Part shown: positions 42,335 to 53,288 of the stretch, in pieces
Layout of the letters: every line of letters starts with the position of its first letter
How positions within the stretch are numbered: position 1 is the first letter of the stretch
NCBI GenBank assembly: GCA_001600055.1
Contig: BCIV01000013.1
Location: 372,001-436,000, forward strand
Reading direction: 5' to 3'
Source: Filobasidium wieringae
Lineage: Eukaryota; Basidiomycota; Tremellomycetes; Filobasidiales; Filobasidiaceae
DNA length: 64,000 bases
Notes under the pieces: generated by a model
Database searches by the model: none
Told to the model about the DNA's origin: nothing
Seen by the model: the letters and a program-made list of their open reading frames with translations, nothing else
Program-made: the position numbers and the translations under genes

Positions 42335-45300
42335 ATGACGACAACGGCGAGTAGCTCATTTTGGGAACAGGGGGAGGATCATTCCGTTGAAGTCAATCAG
42401 GTGAGTGTTGTCGACGACAGATATATCTCCGGAATAGTTAACACATAGCAACCGTTCTGATCACGACAGAGGGCATTGATCGACAAGATCCTCGCCAGGT
42501 ATAGTGGAGAGGCAACCATCTGGAGAGAGCTGATACAGAATGCAGGTGAGAATAGGTTCGATGATCACGATCTGCTGGGCTAATATGTAATGGCGGGTTT
42601 TCTATTTATGCAGACGATGCTAACGCCCAATCCGTCAAGATTAGCTTTTTCACGAAGGAGGGACTGCAACAATCAGACGGAAGTAACAGAAATCTACCAG
42701 ATCTGCGCAAAGTTCCTGTGAGATTTCCAGAAGGAATCGCTCGGTGGCTCATTCTGACAGATGACCGATTGCAGATTCATAAGTACGTCTTCGAGAACGA
42801 TGGAACGCCCTTTCGGCCGGAGGACTGGTCTAGACTGAGGCAGATCGCAAGTGGAAACCCGGACGAAGACAAGATCGGCGCCTTCGGGGTGGGTAAGTCG
42901 CTGTTGCAGACGAAAGTCCGAAGCCTCCAGCTGTAGCTGATTCAATCCTTGACCTCAGGTTTCTATTCTTTGTTCTCCTGCACAGAGCAGCCTTTCATAG
43001 AGTCGCCAGGGGACGACGCAGCATCTACGAAATGGATGGGATTCTACTGGAAGAACGGTGGAGACCAATTATATGCCAGATCAGGTACTCGACCTTCTCG
43101 TATCGCTGGAGATGCAGGGCACGAGGAGAGTATGACAGGAAACGGCTGGACTCGATTCACTCTGGACCTTCGTAATCCCGTTCCTATCGAGGGGCCCCTC
43201 GATCTTGCAAGGTAAGTCAGATTTAGTTGACAGGACCTACAACAACTTAGACCTCGTCTGTTTTAGGTTTCTGGTGCAAAGTCTCACTTTTATGAACAAG
43301 ATAAGACGAATACGCATGTGTATTGATGGATGGACCGTTCTGGATCTTACGAAAGAGATTGGTCTAGCCGATCAGCAAGTTGATCTCAAAGAATTCCCAA
43401 TGCAAAGAGGAGCACAAGGTCTTGTTTCGCCTGGCAAAGCTATGCAAGTTGACGGTCTATTCAGTACAGGAGTCCGCATATCCTCAAAGTGCATGTCCTG
43501 GCTTCAAGATGTTGGCTTTGTCCGGGAGCCCTTGCCATCCGTCATAAAGCCTAAACCTGCAGCAGGAGGATCCGGCTTTGCTTCCATGTTGGCTTCGGTT
43601 TTCACGAGATCTGTGACGCCATCTCCGAGCTCGAACTACACACGGACAGCCGCGGATCCGCCCAAGCAAGATCCACGCGCCATACTGAGCAATTCTATGA
43701 CGCTACAAATATACCGGGCAGACGTCAAAGTGACTTTGGAGCGGGCATTAGAGAAGGAGCTCGAACGAGCGACAAAGAAACTGCCCCCTAAGCGGACCTC
43801 TTTACAACTGATTTTCTCAGAGTTGGACTCTCAATCATCCGAATCTGGTAACGATACAGTCAATGGCATTTTCGCGGGGTTGAAACCAGAAATTGGAGGC
43901 AAAATATTTATCGGCCAAGCTACAGGTCAGACTACCGGGATTGGCGGCCATATTGCTGCACGATTCATCCCTACGGTCGAGCGTGAATCAATAGATCTCA
44001 TGGACAGATGGGTCAGCGTGTGGAACCGTGAGTTGCTATACGTGGCAGGATTCGTATCTAGAACGGTCTATGAGATTCAGATGAGGAGATTGGGCCAAAT
44101 GTGGCCAGGCACTGCTACTTTGGACTCGGAAGACGCCGCTGTCAAGGAAGTCGTCGATGCCTTACTAAGACAAGCGGAACACACTATGAAATACTTCACC
44201 TTTAAGCCTTCTACACCATCAGCACAGGTTGCACAAACCATGGAAGCTGCATTCTATACCAGTTTAGGCGATAAATCGATACCCATCATCTCCACGAAAG
44301 GGATCCGAGGCGCGGAGACAGTACGACTTCCGCATGACATGTTGAATAACTTCCTCCCCAACCTACCTATATTTGCACCGCAACTCGAAACCAAGGTTGA
44401 GATGTTTGTTGCCCGGCTACGTGAAAGACGCCTTCTCCGCGAAATCTCACTTGAGGACGTCATCGAACAGCTCAGCAAGAACCCTCTCACTGAAACACGA
44501 ATGTTGGCTTGCTTTGATTGGTGGAAGCAGCTTGCAAATTTGCCTCAATATGACGAGTCGGTCCGTCGTCGTCTTTTGCAAGCTGCCGTTTTTATCTCTA
44601 AGGATGCTGAGACGGGATCGGATCGGATCGTGTCAGTTGGAGCATTGCAAACCTATTTGAATCCTGCCATGATACCTACAGAGGTACCTTTACCTCCGCA
44701 TACCGCCCCTTACACGTTTACCAAGGTCTTGAAAGCAAACGATATGACTACTGTATTCGGCTGGAAGGAATTGACGATTCCGGTCTGGATACAAAGCATC
44801 GAACAGAAGCAAGTCTTCACTTCGGAAGATACTACCGATCAAGTCTTCGGTGTTCTGGGCAGGGCTTGGCCCCGATTGAGTAATGGTCACAAAGAAGAAG
44901 TCAAGGTGTTATTGGCAGACGTCCCTTGCATACCAACTACACTTGGATTCCGCAAACCTGGAGACACCTACCATAAGGAAGTTTCGTTATTTGAAGATTT
45001 ACCCATCATAACTTTCCCTCATCTAATAGTCCGAGGGTCGATCCGAAACATGTTGGATGCGTTGGGAGTGCGCTCAGTTGTTGACCTGCAGTTGATCTTT
45101 ACTCGGCTCATCGGCAAGTCTGTCTGGGGCGTCCACGATCTGGCGAGATATCTGAGCTCGGTTAGAAAATCGCTTTCTACCCATGAGTTTAACCGGCTGA
45201 AGAAAACGGCAGCTTTTCCTGTTTGGTCCGTTGAAGGAGAAGCTACTCCTGTGAAGAGGACGACACCAGATGCTCTGTGCGAGCCAACCCTAGAAAATAA

Positions 45301-48293
45301 GGATTTGGGTGTACGATGCCTCGATTACGGGACCGAACATGTCTGGAAATCAACTTCGGCCGAAGCGCTATTGCTTTTCGAATTAGGTCTGCGCAGACAT
45401 CCTGCTGCGTCAGAATTGCTGCGGTTGGCATCTAGCTCTGATGCAGCTCAGCAGCAGAAGGCGCTGAAATATCTGTTCAAGAACATACGCCACTATCCAG
45501 GATTCGATGCTCCCGCCCAGGCCGCAGATATCGCTTTCATCCCTGCTAGGACTGCTGCAGGAGCGCATATCCTCGCTAAACCTACCGAAGTCTTTATCAA
45601 TCGACGCTCAGCAGTTATAGGATGCCATACGGCAGATGGTCTGACGGACGAGGAACTTGGCAAACTAAAATTATTACAAGAACCGCCAACATCGGTTATA
45701 GTTCAATTCCTCACACATACCCCGCCAAAGACGGTCCCGGAGGGAGCGGCCGTTTTCGAATATCTTACATCTCGCTTGCTTGACCTGAAGCGAGATGGGG
45801 CAATCAGGTATCTTACCAAGCCTTTCATTCCGACAGAATCCGGACGACTCGTTCTTCCAAGCCAAGCCTTTTTCAAGCCGAAGGATAATCGAGATGAAAC
45901 CTTTCAGCTTTACAAGAACGTTTACGACTTCGTTGACTTCGGGCTTGGTGATACCTTTCTCGAAGTCTGCGGTGTAAAAGCTCAACCTACTCAAGAACAG
46001 GTAGCGCGAATGATCGTTGGGGATCCATATGGTGCCAAGGGTCGATTGGCATCTAACGATAGGTAAGGATCACGGGGGTGATAGCCTCTCCCTCTTTTGA
46101 GCTGATGGTTTTGTTCTTCTTAGATATATCGCTCAGCTGAGATTGCTCGCTGCTAATTATCACAGCCTCCCGATTGACCTTCGGCGCCAAATGGCAAAAG
46201 CCCCATTCCTTATGGCCTTAAGAAAAAGCAAGCGTTCGAAACAGGAAGGTAGCGCTATAGACACTGATGGAGATGACCAGCTACAAGTCGAATTTACTTT
46301 GGCAAGCGCTTCAGATGTTGCCATCGTAGACGATCCTTATCTAGCTCGGGTATTTTCTGAGGATTTCCTGTCTGCTCCCGAGGTGAATTTGATTGATTAT
46401 CGGCGTGTCATCTCGCTCTTACTGATCCCGTCATTCTACTTAGGAAACGCTTTTGGAAGATTTCTACGCGCAGGTTGGAGTCAAAGTACTCAGTTCCTTC
46501 GTAAAGGAAGAGTACAAAGCTATCGGAGCCATCAAAGGCATCACCGAGCGTGCTGACGGTGTGCGCAAACATATTCTCGAACGGTTGGCGTTGTTCCTTT
46601 CAGACAGGAAGGCAATTTCGAAGCGAAACATAGAGTGGTTAAAGGACGGTGATAACCTTCAAGTGATAGAAACAGAGAATATACAAGTCAAGCGATCGTT
46701 AAAGATCCAGACTACCGAAAGGACTTCTATAGAAGCTGCATCTGCCGCGCATATCAAGGGGTCCGGGAACAAGCTCAGAATCTATATCTCGTCGCGCACT
46801 GAGTTGGATCTATGGGAAGTCTCCCTCACTATCTGTAATACTCTGCTCTCTCGTACCCGGAACGAAGACGTGCTTGTCCTGCACACTATCTTGGAATCAC
46901 CTCTGAACGTTCTGCGACGTCGAGGCTACAACAGTATGTATCCTGCATCATCTTCCATTCGTCAATCCTGACCAACCGGCGAGCAAACAGTCGATCGAAT
47001 TTTAAACAACCAAAGGAATGAACGCCTGGCTAGAGAGGCAGAGGAGAAGGAGAAGCTAGCTCTTGAGCGTAAACGGCTTACTGAGGCTGCGAATACGTCA
47101 ACTCGGTCGACGATATCGGAAACACCTTCAGCTGTCACGAGCTCAGAAATCACCTCCGTGGATGACTCGATGGTTAAGCATACGCCTGACGGTCGAACTT
47201 CCAGCACTGTTGAGCAACTCAAAGAAACCGACCGTCAATCAATAAAAAGCCAAGGTATTATGAATCAGCTCAAGGCGCGATTCCGGCAATCTGCGGACAA
47301 GTCAGAAGAATCTCCATTGAATCGGAACACTGGAAGTGAAGTGGGTAGAGCTTTCTGAACCAGCAGCGAGTCGATTGATTGATTGAACCTGCATCGTCTA
47401 GGTAACGCCGATGTCAGCCATCAAAGAGGGAGCTATGAGAGCGGTGGCAGCTTCTCGACCGAATGCTTCAAAGGCTGACATCATTAGTGAACCGAGTGAG
47501 CGAATGGTGAAGGAGAGCGCAGATACCTATTGTGATAACACGGGGGTCAAGACAAACTTGATAGCACTCGGTACGTAAGACACGGTCATCAAAGCTTCTG
47601 CCACTAATTTGACCCGATGAGTTCAGGCCCTATCGCTGGAACTTCTGTGCAAAGCTATGTCGATAGAGGTGAGTGTACCTACCTTCCAGTCCGGACTGTA
47701 CATCAGAATTGATCGGGTCTCCGCAGATATCCCGAACGGTGCTACGGTAATGAGCAGCTACGCGCGAGAGTCGCAAAGATTTGCCAGAGAAATCCTTGTG
47801 CCCCTAGCTCACGTGTTTAAGGTGAGTTGTAATGTGGTAGAAGTTGTGCACATGGATTAAGTCTATCCGCATCGGTTATTAGCTCGAGCCAACTACACTC
47901 CAGATCTTCTACGACGCAGCTGGTCCGCTCATCGCCTTCAATCGCAACGGGAGTCTATTCATGAATCTGTACGTAGATTCGATTCCGGAAGCAGCGCTGG
48001 TGTTTGACCTTTTTACCGCTGTAATGCAGGCGCTATTACTTAGCTTGGCATGACGGCCAGGTCAAGGCAGGTGCTAGGCGGGAAGCCTGGACTTCTTGGT
48101 TCTTGACCATGGCTCATGAATGCGCTCACAACCTGGTGACCACTCATGACGCTCAACACGAGGTTCGCGATATAATTGAGTCAATTGGAGTGTCCGTCAT
48201 GCTGACATTTGCGCTTGAACTTAGTTCTTTACGAGCGCAATTATTGAGACGCTGATGGACCAATTTGTGCAGCTTCTTGCTAACGGGAGATGA
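42335..48293 (+). CDS. Giant GHKL-ATPase/DUF3684 protein with C-terminal HExxH
   Basis: Very large protein (roughly 1,700 residues after splicing) with an Hsp90/sacsin-like ATPase fold at the N-terminus. The N-box is IWRELIQNADDANAQSVKI. The next motif is KYVFENDGTPFRPEDW and the glycine motif is KIGAFGVGFYSLFSCTEQP. The single long exon 43269-46066 covers the rest of the DUF3684-type region, including FMNKIRRIRMCIDGW, TGIGGHIAARFIPTVERESI and WVSVWNRELLYVAGFVSRTV. Late exons contain KIQTTERTSIEAASAAHI, LDLWEVSLTICNTLLSR, LVPLAHVFK and IFYDAAGPLIAFNRNGSLFM. The last exons encode WFLTMAHECAHNLVTTHDAQ, followed by HEFFTSAIIETLMDQ and stop at 48293. HECAH is a canonical HExxH zinc-metalloprotease signature with a further His/Glu in HDAQHE. 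The family is conserved in fungi but its biochemical role is not known to me; chaperone or proteolysis coupling is inference. Confidence 0.88.
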
Positions 48294-48516
48294 AGATTGT
48301 ACTTTTGACCACGAGTGAGACCCACTGTATCCTTATTGTCACACAAACACATTCTGGATGTATCATGTACATCGCATGGGCGGGTCACTTACATAACAAT
48401 GTGATTCACATGGATCTGAACTAGTTGCTACAACGAGATGCTTCTTTATCGCTTTATACAGTATTTTCGATCCAGTTCGTAGCGGTATCGTAAGGTCGTC
48501 GTCACAAGCGTTATTT

Positions 48517-49639
48517 TCATATCCAGCCCCCGAACAATGCCCCCTTGTTATCTTGGCCGATTCTTGCGGTAGTCGTGCCGCGAACCAAGCCTGCTTCTTC
48601 AAAGTAGATCCTCTGAGCCTCCTTGAGGTCATCGACCGTCAACGCTTTCCCCTGCTGTGCGTTCAGAGGAGTTGTCACAGAGGTAGGCTGTCGCGTCTTG
48701 TCTAGTCGACGAGATTGGACGGTTTTGGCTATGGACCACGGGACAGATTATACCATCAGACTCTCGTTGCGAAACAAGATGTGTCCTACTTACCAAGCTC
48801 GATGATCTCCCCTACGTGTGTTTTTGCGACCACCCCTACTAGAGCAGCAACGTTCTTGGCGATGTGGCCTCCACCGGGATACCGATCACGATACACCTGT
48901 TCGAGGAAGGTCAAGTCTAAGTATGGACACGGAGTGACTGGAAGAATGAGGAAGCGTACCTTCTGTATAGACTGGAATGTAAAGTTTGTAGATTTGAGCT
49001 CATCCAAGCGCCGTTGTTGATCGCGATCCATCAGCTTTCGGAGTCTAGAAAAGCATTGAGGTACATCAGTTTACGTCAGATGATAGTGGTAGCTATCTTT
49101 CAGATATACGATTGAAGGTCCGCATCTCTTCGACCCATTTCCTCCAACGTGTGCTCTTCTTCGGTAGTCAGCAGTTTCCTTTCGACTCCGGGTTCAGGCA
49201 CCCCCTCGCCCTCCTCGTTGTCGCCATAATCGCTCGCCATCTCCTCTCCATCATCGTCCTCATCACCATCGTCATACTGGTCATCCCCATCTTCTCGATA
49301 TTCTCCTCGATAGGTTGAACCTGGTCTGCTTCCTCGACCGAGAGCTGATCCTGGGGTTCCCGATTTCCTCCCCCGCCTCGAGTATGGACCAATGTTATCT
49401 GACTCTGCAAGGGACCCTGGACGAGACCTTCCGGAGAGCAGACTCGGAGCTCTTGAGCCGGGCGTATTACTGGATCTGCCTCGACCCTTGACCGAGGATG
49501 GACCCGATTTATGCGAGCGGCTCATAGCTGACTGTTTCCCGCTATGATTCACACGTTTGCTGGGTGGAGAATAAGTCTGAGGTGAAGGCGAATGAGCATG
49601 ATAAGGAAAGGGGGGAGAAGGGGCTGGAGTGTATGACAT
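48517..49639 (-). CDS. TAF11: TAF11, TFIID subunit
   Basis: TFIID subunit that pairs with TAF13 through a histone fold and helps position TFIID at promoters. The first exon encodes a disordered Ser/Pro/Arg-rich N-terminus (SYTPAPSPPFPYHAHSP, GRGRSSNTPGSRAPSLLSG) and an acidic run, then LLTTEEEHTLEEMGRRDADL. The histone-fold part spans several exons: KLMDRDQQRRLDELKSTN, FTFQSIQK, VYRDRYPGGGHIAKNVAAL, VGVVAKTHVGEIIELG, matching the TAF11 core with its VFVGEIVE-like helix. The last exon has TPLNAQQGKALTVDDLKEAQ, then RIYFEEAGLVRG, and ends GALFGGWI with stop at 48517-48519. Coding potential continues upstream of 49639 in frame (SDHPSPTSYPAPS), so a further 5' exon is possible. It is divergent from the MED8-like gene. 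Confidence 0.88.
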
Positions 49640-49887
49640 GGATGGCGCTGGGTAAGACGTGGGGCTGGGATGATCTGAAGAATCAGGTTCTGTAGTTCTG
49701 GACAGATACGAATATGGTCAATACCGGTGCCAAGAAGGTGGAAATAGCAAAACGTCAATCACGTAAAGCTTGAACGTCTACTCGACCACAACTGAAATCG
49801 ACCCTTCACCACTACTGATCTCGACTGATCTTCGTCGTTTGACGTGAACTCTACGAAAGACATCACATAACCTCTCAGACCAGGAGT
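49640..49887. promoter_or_regulatory. Short divergent promoter TAF11 / MED8-like
   Basis: 248 nt between the start codons of two general transcription machinery genes transcribed in opposite directions. No TATA box is seen. A GTTTGACGTGAACTC stretch near 49835 contains a TGACGTG element of the CRE/ATF type. Confidence 0.5.
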
Positions 49888-51044
49888 ATGTCCGGACTGC
49901 ATTCCCTTTCTCAGCCTCCGAGCGCTCCTGTTAGGTCCCGAGTTGATCCAGAGGCTCAGGCTCAGATAACGTCTCTACGGATGTTAGCTGCTCGAGCGGA
50001 TCATTTGAGAGACCGGATAGGAGAATTGGCAATGATCATCAACCAGGACCCCGTAGGAGATAGGTACAGACAGACCATGCTTCCCTGGTAAGCGTCTTTG
50101 AACTCTTTGCTTCGGGCGGTTGCTGATACAACGAATACTATCGCAGGTCGACTCTTCTCGAATGGTATCAAAGTATATTCCAACAAGCGCAAGAATTCTC
50201 AAACTTCCTACAAAATCCAGTCCTCTTATCTGCAGCCCCCTCTTCCGTTCCTCGAATACCTAATTCCAACATGCTTTCCACAACTTTTGTGCAACCAGCT
50301 CGAGAGATCTCCTCACGCCCAGAAACGTCCGGGTTGATATATCACCAACCTGATCCGCCCATTCGGCCTCACCCGCAGATCAATTATTATGAAGCGAGGA
50401 ACTCGATGTACGACTTCTACAAGACGGAGTTGGAAGCTATGTCTCGTGATCCTGAGAGTCTGGGGTTCATGATGGACGAAGATCTAGGAAGGCTCTTGGT
50501 GGAAGACCGAACAGCTCGACTACCCCGCATTTACCGAAACGTCGAGGAAGAGGTTGTAAAGGTCAAGACCAGGATGAATAAAGCAAAACAGATCACCCAA
50601 GAATTGGGACAAGGATTCGATTGGAAGATGCGTTTAGGGAACATCTACGGGACGGAGAGCGATGAGGACGATGATGAAGAGGACGAGGAGGATGAGGATG
50701 AGGATATGGTGGAAGTAACAGGGTCGACGGAACAACCTCAACCCGCTCGCTCATCCACGAACGGAACGAGTCCGGCCACATCCACGGTCCATACCATATC
50801 TGCGACATCTCTTCCAGCACACCAGACCGGAGCTCAGGATGCACCTATCGAGCTTGAACTATCGGACGACGAAGATCGAGCACCTACAACAGCAGCTACT
50901 GGGTCATTCGAATCCCCGGCTCACTCTTCTCCGTTATTCGGGTCAGACGATGGAACCGCTCAAGGTACACCTGCGCCTGTAGTGACGAACTCCGTCAATG
51001 ACGATGACGACGATGATGAAGATATGGAGGAAGTTCAGGCTTGA
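49888..51044 (+). CDS. MED8: Mediator subunit 8-like protein
   Basis: Probable Med8 head-module subunit of Mediator. The N-terminal helix reads ITSLRMLAARADHLRDRIGE, then, joined across the intron starting after CCCTG near 50088, TMLPWSTLLEWYQSIFQQAQ, EFSNFLQNPVLL and a Pro/Ser linker. This matches the Med8 layout of a first helix, a PxW-type turn and a second helix before a strand region. The second half includes GLIYHQPDPPIRPHPQINYY, then long helices and very acidic runs, ending DDEDMEEVQA. The acidic tail is longer than in yeast Med8. The call rests on the N-terminal pattern and not on an alignment; an unrelated coiled-coil nuclear protein is the alternative. Its divergent neighbour is TAF11, a functionally coherent partner. 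Confidence 0.6.
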
Positions 51045-51239
51045 TGACAATATCGAGAGGTCAACAGATGTATTACGGACACCGAGCGATCATGGCCGCA
51101 GCGATAGAAAACTGTATGTGCCCTCTAAGCCGATGGATCCGGAACGGCCAAGTCTCCTGTGGTGATACATGCTGTTCATCATGGCAACGTACATCCGTAT
51201 GTCTTTGCGACATAGCCAAAGCATCCTCTCATCAGCGGC

Positions 51240-52055
51240 TTAAGCCTGCTCGGCACCCCAATATCGTCTCATACGTCCGACAGCCTCCTCCTCTCGAGGC
51301 AACATCTCCGTCCTCTCCCCTACGATCCCGATGAACTGTCTCTTCTCCCTCGGTCTCTTCACGATGGACTGCTTGTACCCGAGGGAAGATTGAGATTCTG
51401 GGGAAGAAAGAGAGGGTGATGTTGGTGTAGAGGAGGAAGATGCAGGAGTGGAGGTTTCGGAGGCAAGGGTCGTTGGGATGGTATAGGTCGAGTGGGGGAA
51501 GGGGAGGGGGGAAGAATAGAACTTGATGAAGCCTGGTTGTAAGGCGTAGAGAGTGTGGTCTTTACCGATTCCCACCTATTGAAGAGATTCGGCAGGTTTA
51601 GAATTGATGGATACTTTGCAGAGCTTGAAGATTCTTACGTTTTGACCAGCATGGAACTGTGTACCTCTTTGCCTGACGATAATCTGTCCAGGTAACACGT
51701 ATTGATCTGTGAGGCAGTAGGTATAAGACGATTGATACGAGTTTGAGCGATCGACCAGGGAGGAATCATGACTTACCCGTAAACTTCTTCACTCCCAACC
51801 GTCTACCGGCGGAACTACGTCCGTTTTTTGAAGATCCTCCACCTCGCTTTGTCGCTGTCCTCACTTGCAGGGAAAGGGCTGGAACGATCAGGTAGCTTGA
51901 TTTAGCTGTCACCTCTGTAAGCAAAAGTAAGGGGCTCGATACTCACAGGAACTAGAAGATGGTGTCAAGCTTGATCGGAACGCTTGGGTTGACGAGGGGC
52001 CGCTCTGAAGAAGAGTCGATCCGACGGAGGTCATTGATCTGAAAAGGGAAGCCAT
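51240..52055 (-). CDS. Mitochondrial ribosomal protein bL27m
   Basis: Large-subunit protein of the mitochondrial ribosome, located near the peptidyl transferase centre. The N-terminus MASLFRSMTSVGSTLLQSG is Ser/Arg rich without acidic residues, as for a mitochondrial targeting sequence. The bL27 core follows in several exons: [69 protein letters not shown]. This is the standard KxGxGSxxNGRxSxGxxLGVKxF pattern. The C-terminal extension has a Ser/Thr/Pro-rich insert (SETSTPASSSSTPTSPS) then RPREKRQFIGIVGER and stops at 51240. Divergent from SKP1, 370 nt away. Confidence 0.95.
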
Positions 52056-52425
52056 GTTGGGGAAGAGGGAAGTGGCGAAGATGAGCACACGGAGGATGGA
52101 GCGATGTGTCGAAAAGAAGAGTAAGTTTCAACAATCTCGAGTTGCGAGTTGCATGTTCGACGTTGAACCTTGCTTTAGCGTGAGAAAGCTGTACGGCATA
52201 GAAACGAATCTGAGCGACGTGTATCTAGAGCCTTGGCTTACGGCATCTTAACAAGCGTCTAATCATCATCCCAACACTCTACCTTCCTTGACCCTTCGAC
52301 CTCGACCTACTTTCGAATATATAACCCGTCATCAAACTCACCCAAAATCGTATGGAATATTGAATCGATCTGAACCTACCCAGATATTCACCGCCACCAT
52401 CTTCGCTCAATAGACTCTGCCCAAA
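52056..52425. promoter_or_regulatory. Divergent promoter bL27m / SKP1
   Basis: 370 nt between divergent genes. The SKP1 side is pyrimidine rich and contains ACTTTCGAATATATAACCC at about 52309-52327, a plausible TATA-like element about 105 nt upstream of the ATG at 52426. Confidence 0.5.
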
Positions 52426-53288
52426 ATGGTTATGCTTACTAGTCCGTATCCAAGGCTATCAGTCGGACAAAGTGCTTCTCAGCTCACCTGCCTTTCATCC
52501 TCTCATCCCAGCTTCTGACAACGAGACCTACAAGGTCGACAAGGAGGTGGCTATTCGAAGTGTCCTCATTGGAAACATGATGGAGGGCAAGTCTCTGGCG
52601 TCGATCGCTGGTCTTGATCGGAATCGCTAATCTTCTTGTACGGCTCGCCTTGATTCTTGCATCGACTACATCTTGGACTTCATCAGATATCGGTGATGTC
52701 AACGCCCCTATCCCCCTCCCCAACGTTACCAGCAACGTTCTGAAGAAGGTAAATCCACCGCAACTGCCACTACCAATTCCCCATCTTAACCGTCTTTCCC
52801 TTGCTTTTCAGGTCCTCGAATACTGCGATTTCCACAAGAACGACCCCCTTCCCAACCCCGCTGATCAGTCTGGAGATACCGCTGAGGAAGCCAGAAGGAG
52901 AACGACTGAGTTGGGTGAATGGGATACCAAATTCATCCAGGTTGATCAAGAAATGTTATTCGAAATCATCCTTGCAGCCAACTACCTGGACATCAAGCCT
53001 TTGCTGTAAGTAAAGTCGTTGAACGATTCCAACTAGAACTGATCTTATAGCAATATGTCTCGTTCCCGTAGTGATCTTGGATGCAGGACGGTCGCAGGTA
53101 TGATCAAGGGGAAATCGCCAGAAGAGATTCGAAAATTGTTCAACATCAAGAACGATTTCACCCCAGACGAGGAAGCCCAGATCAAGAGGGAAAACGAGTG
53201 GGCTGAGGAGTGAGTGCTTCTTTCGGACTATACCCGGGACGTCTCCCTTTCACTGCTGACTGACGCTTGGGGTCCTCCTAGCCGTTAA
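52426..53288 (+). CDS. SKP1: SKP1, SCF ubiquitin ligase adaptor
   Basis: Adaptor linking cullin-1 and F-box proteins in SCF ubiquitin ligases; also a kinetochore component in yeasts. Exons 52426-52441, 52512-52586 and 52687-52748 give [51 protein letters not shown] with exact phases. Later exons give [74 protein letters not shown] and the end NEWAEDR, stop 53286-53288. All core Skp1 motifs are present and the length is normal (about 160 residues). The second intron (52587-52686) can only be placed with a GC donor (GCAAGT) between GAG-G and ATATC. The first intron has an unusual GTCCGT donor. Confidence 0.97.
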
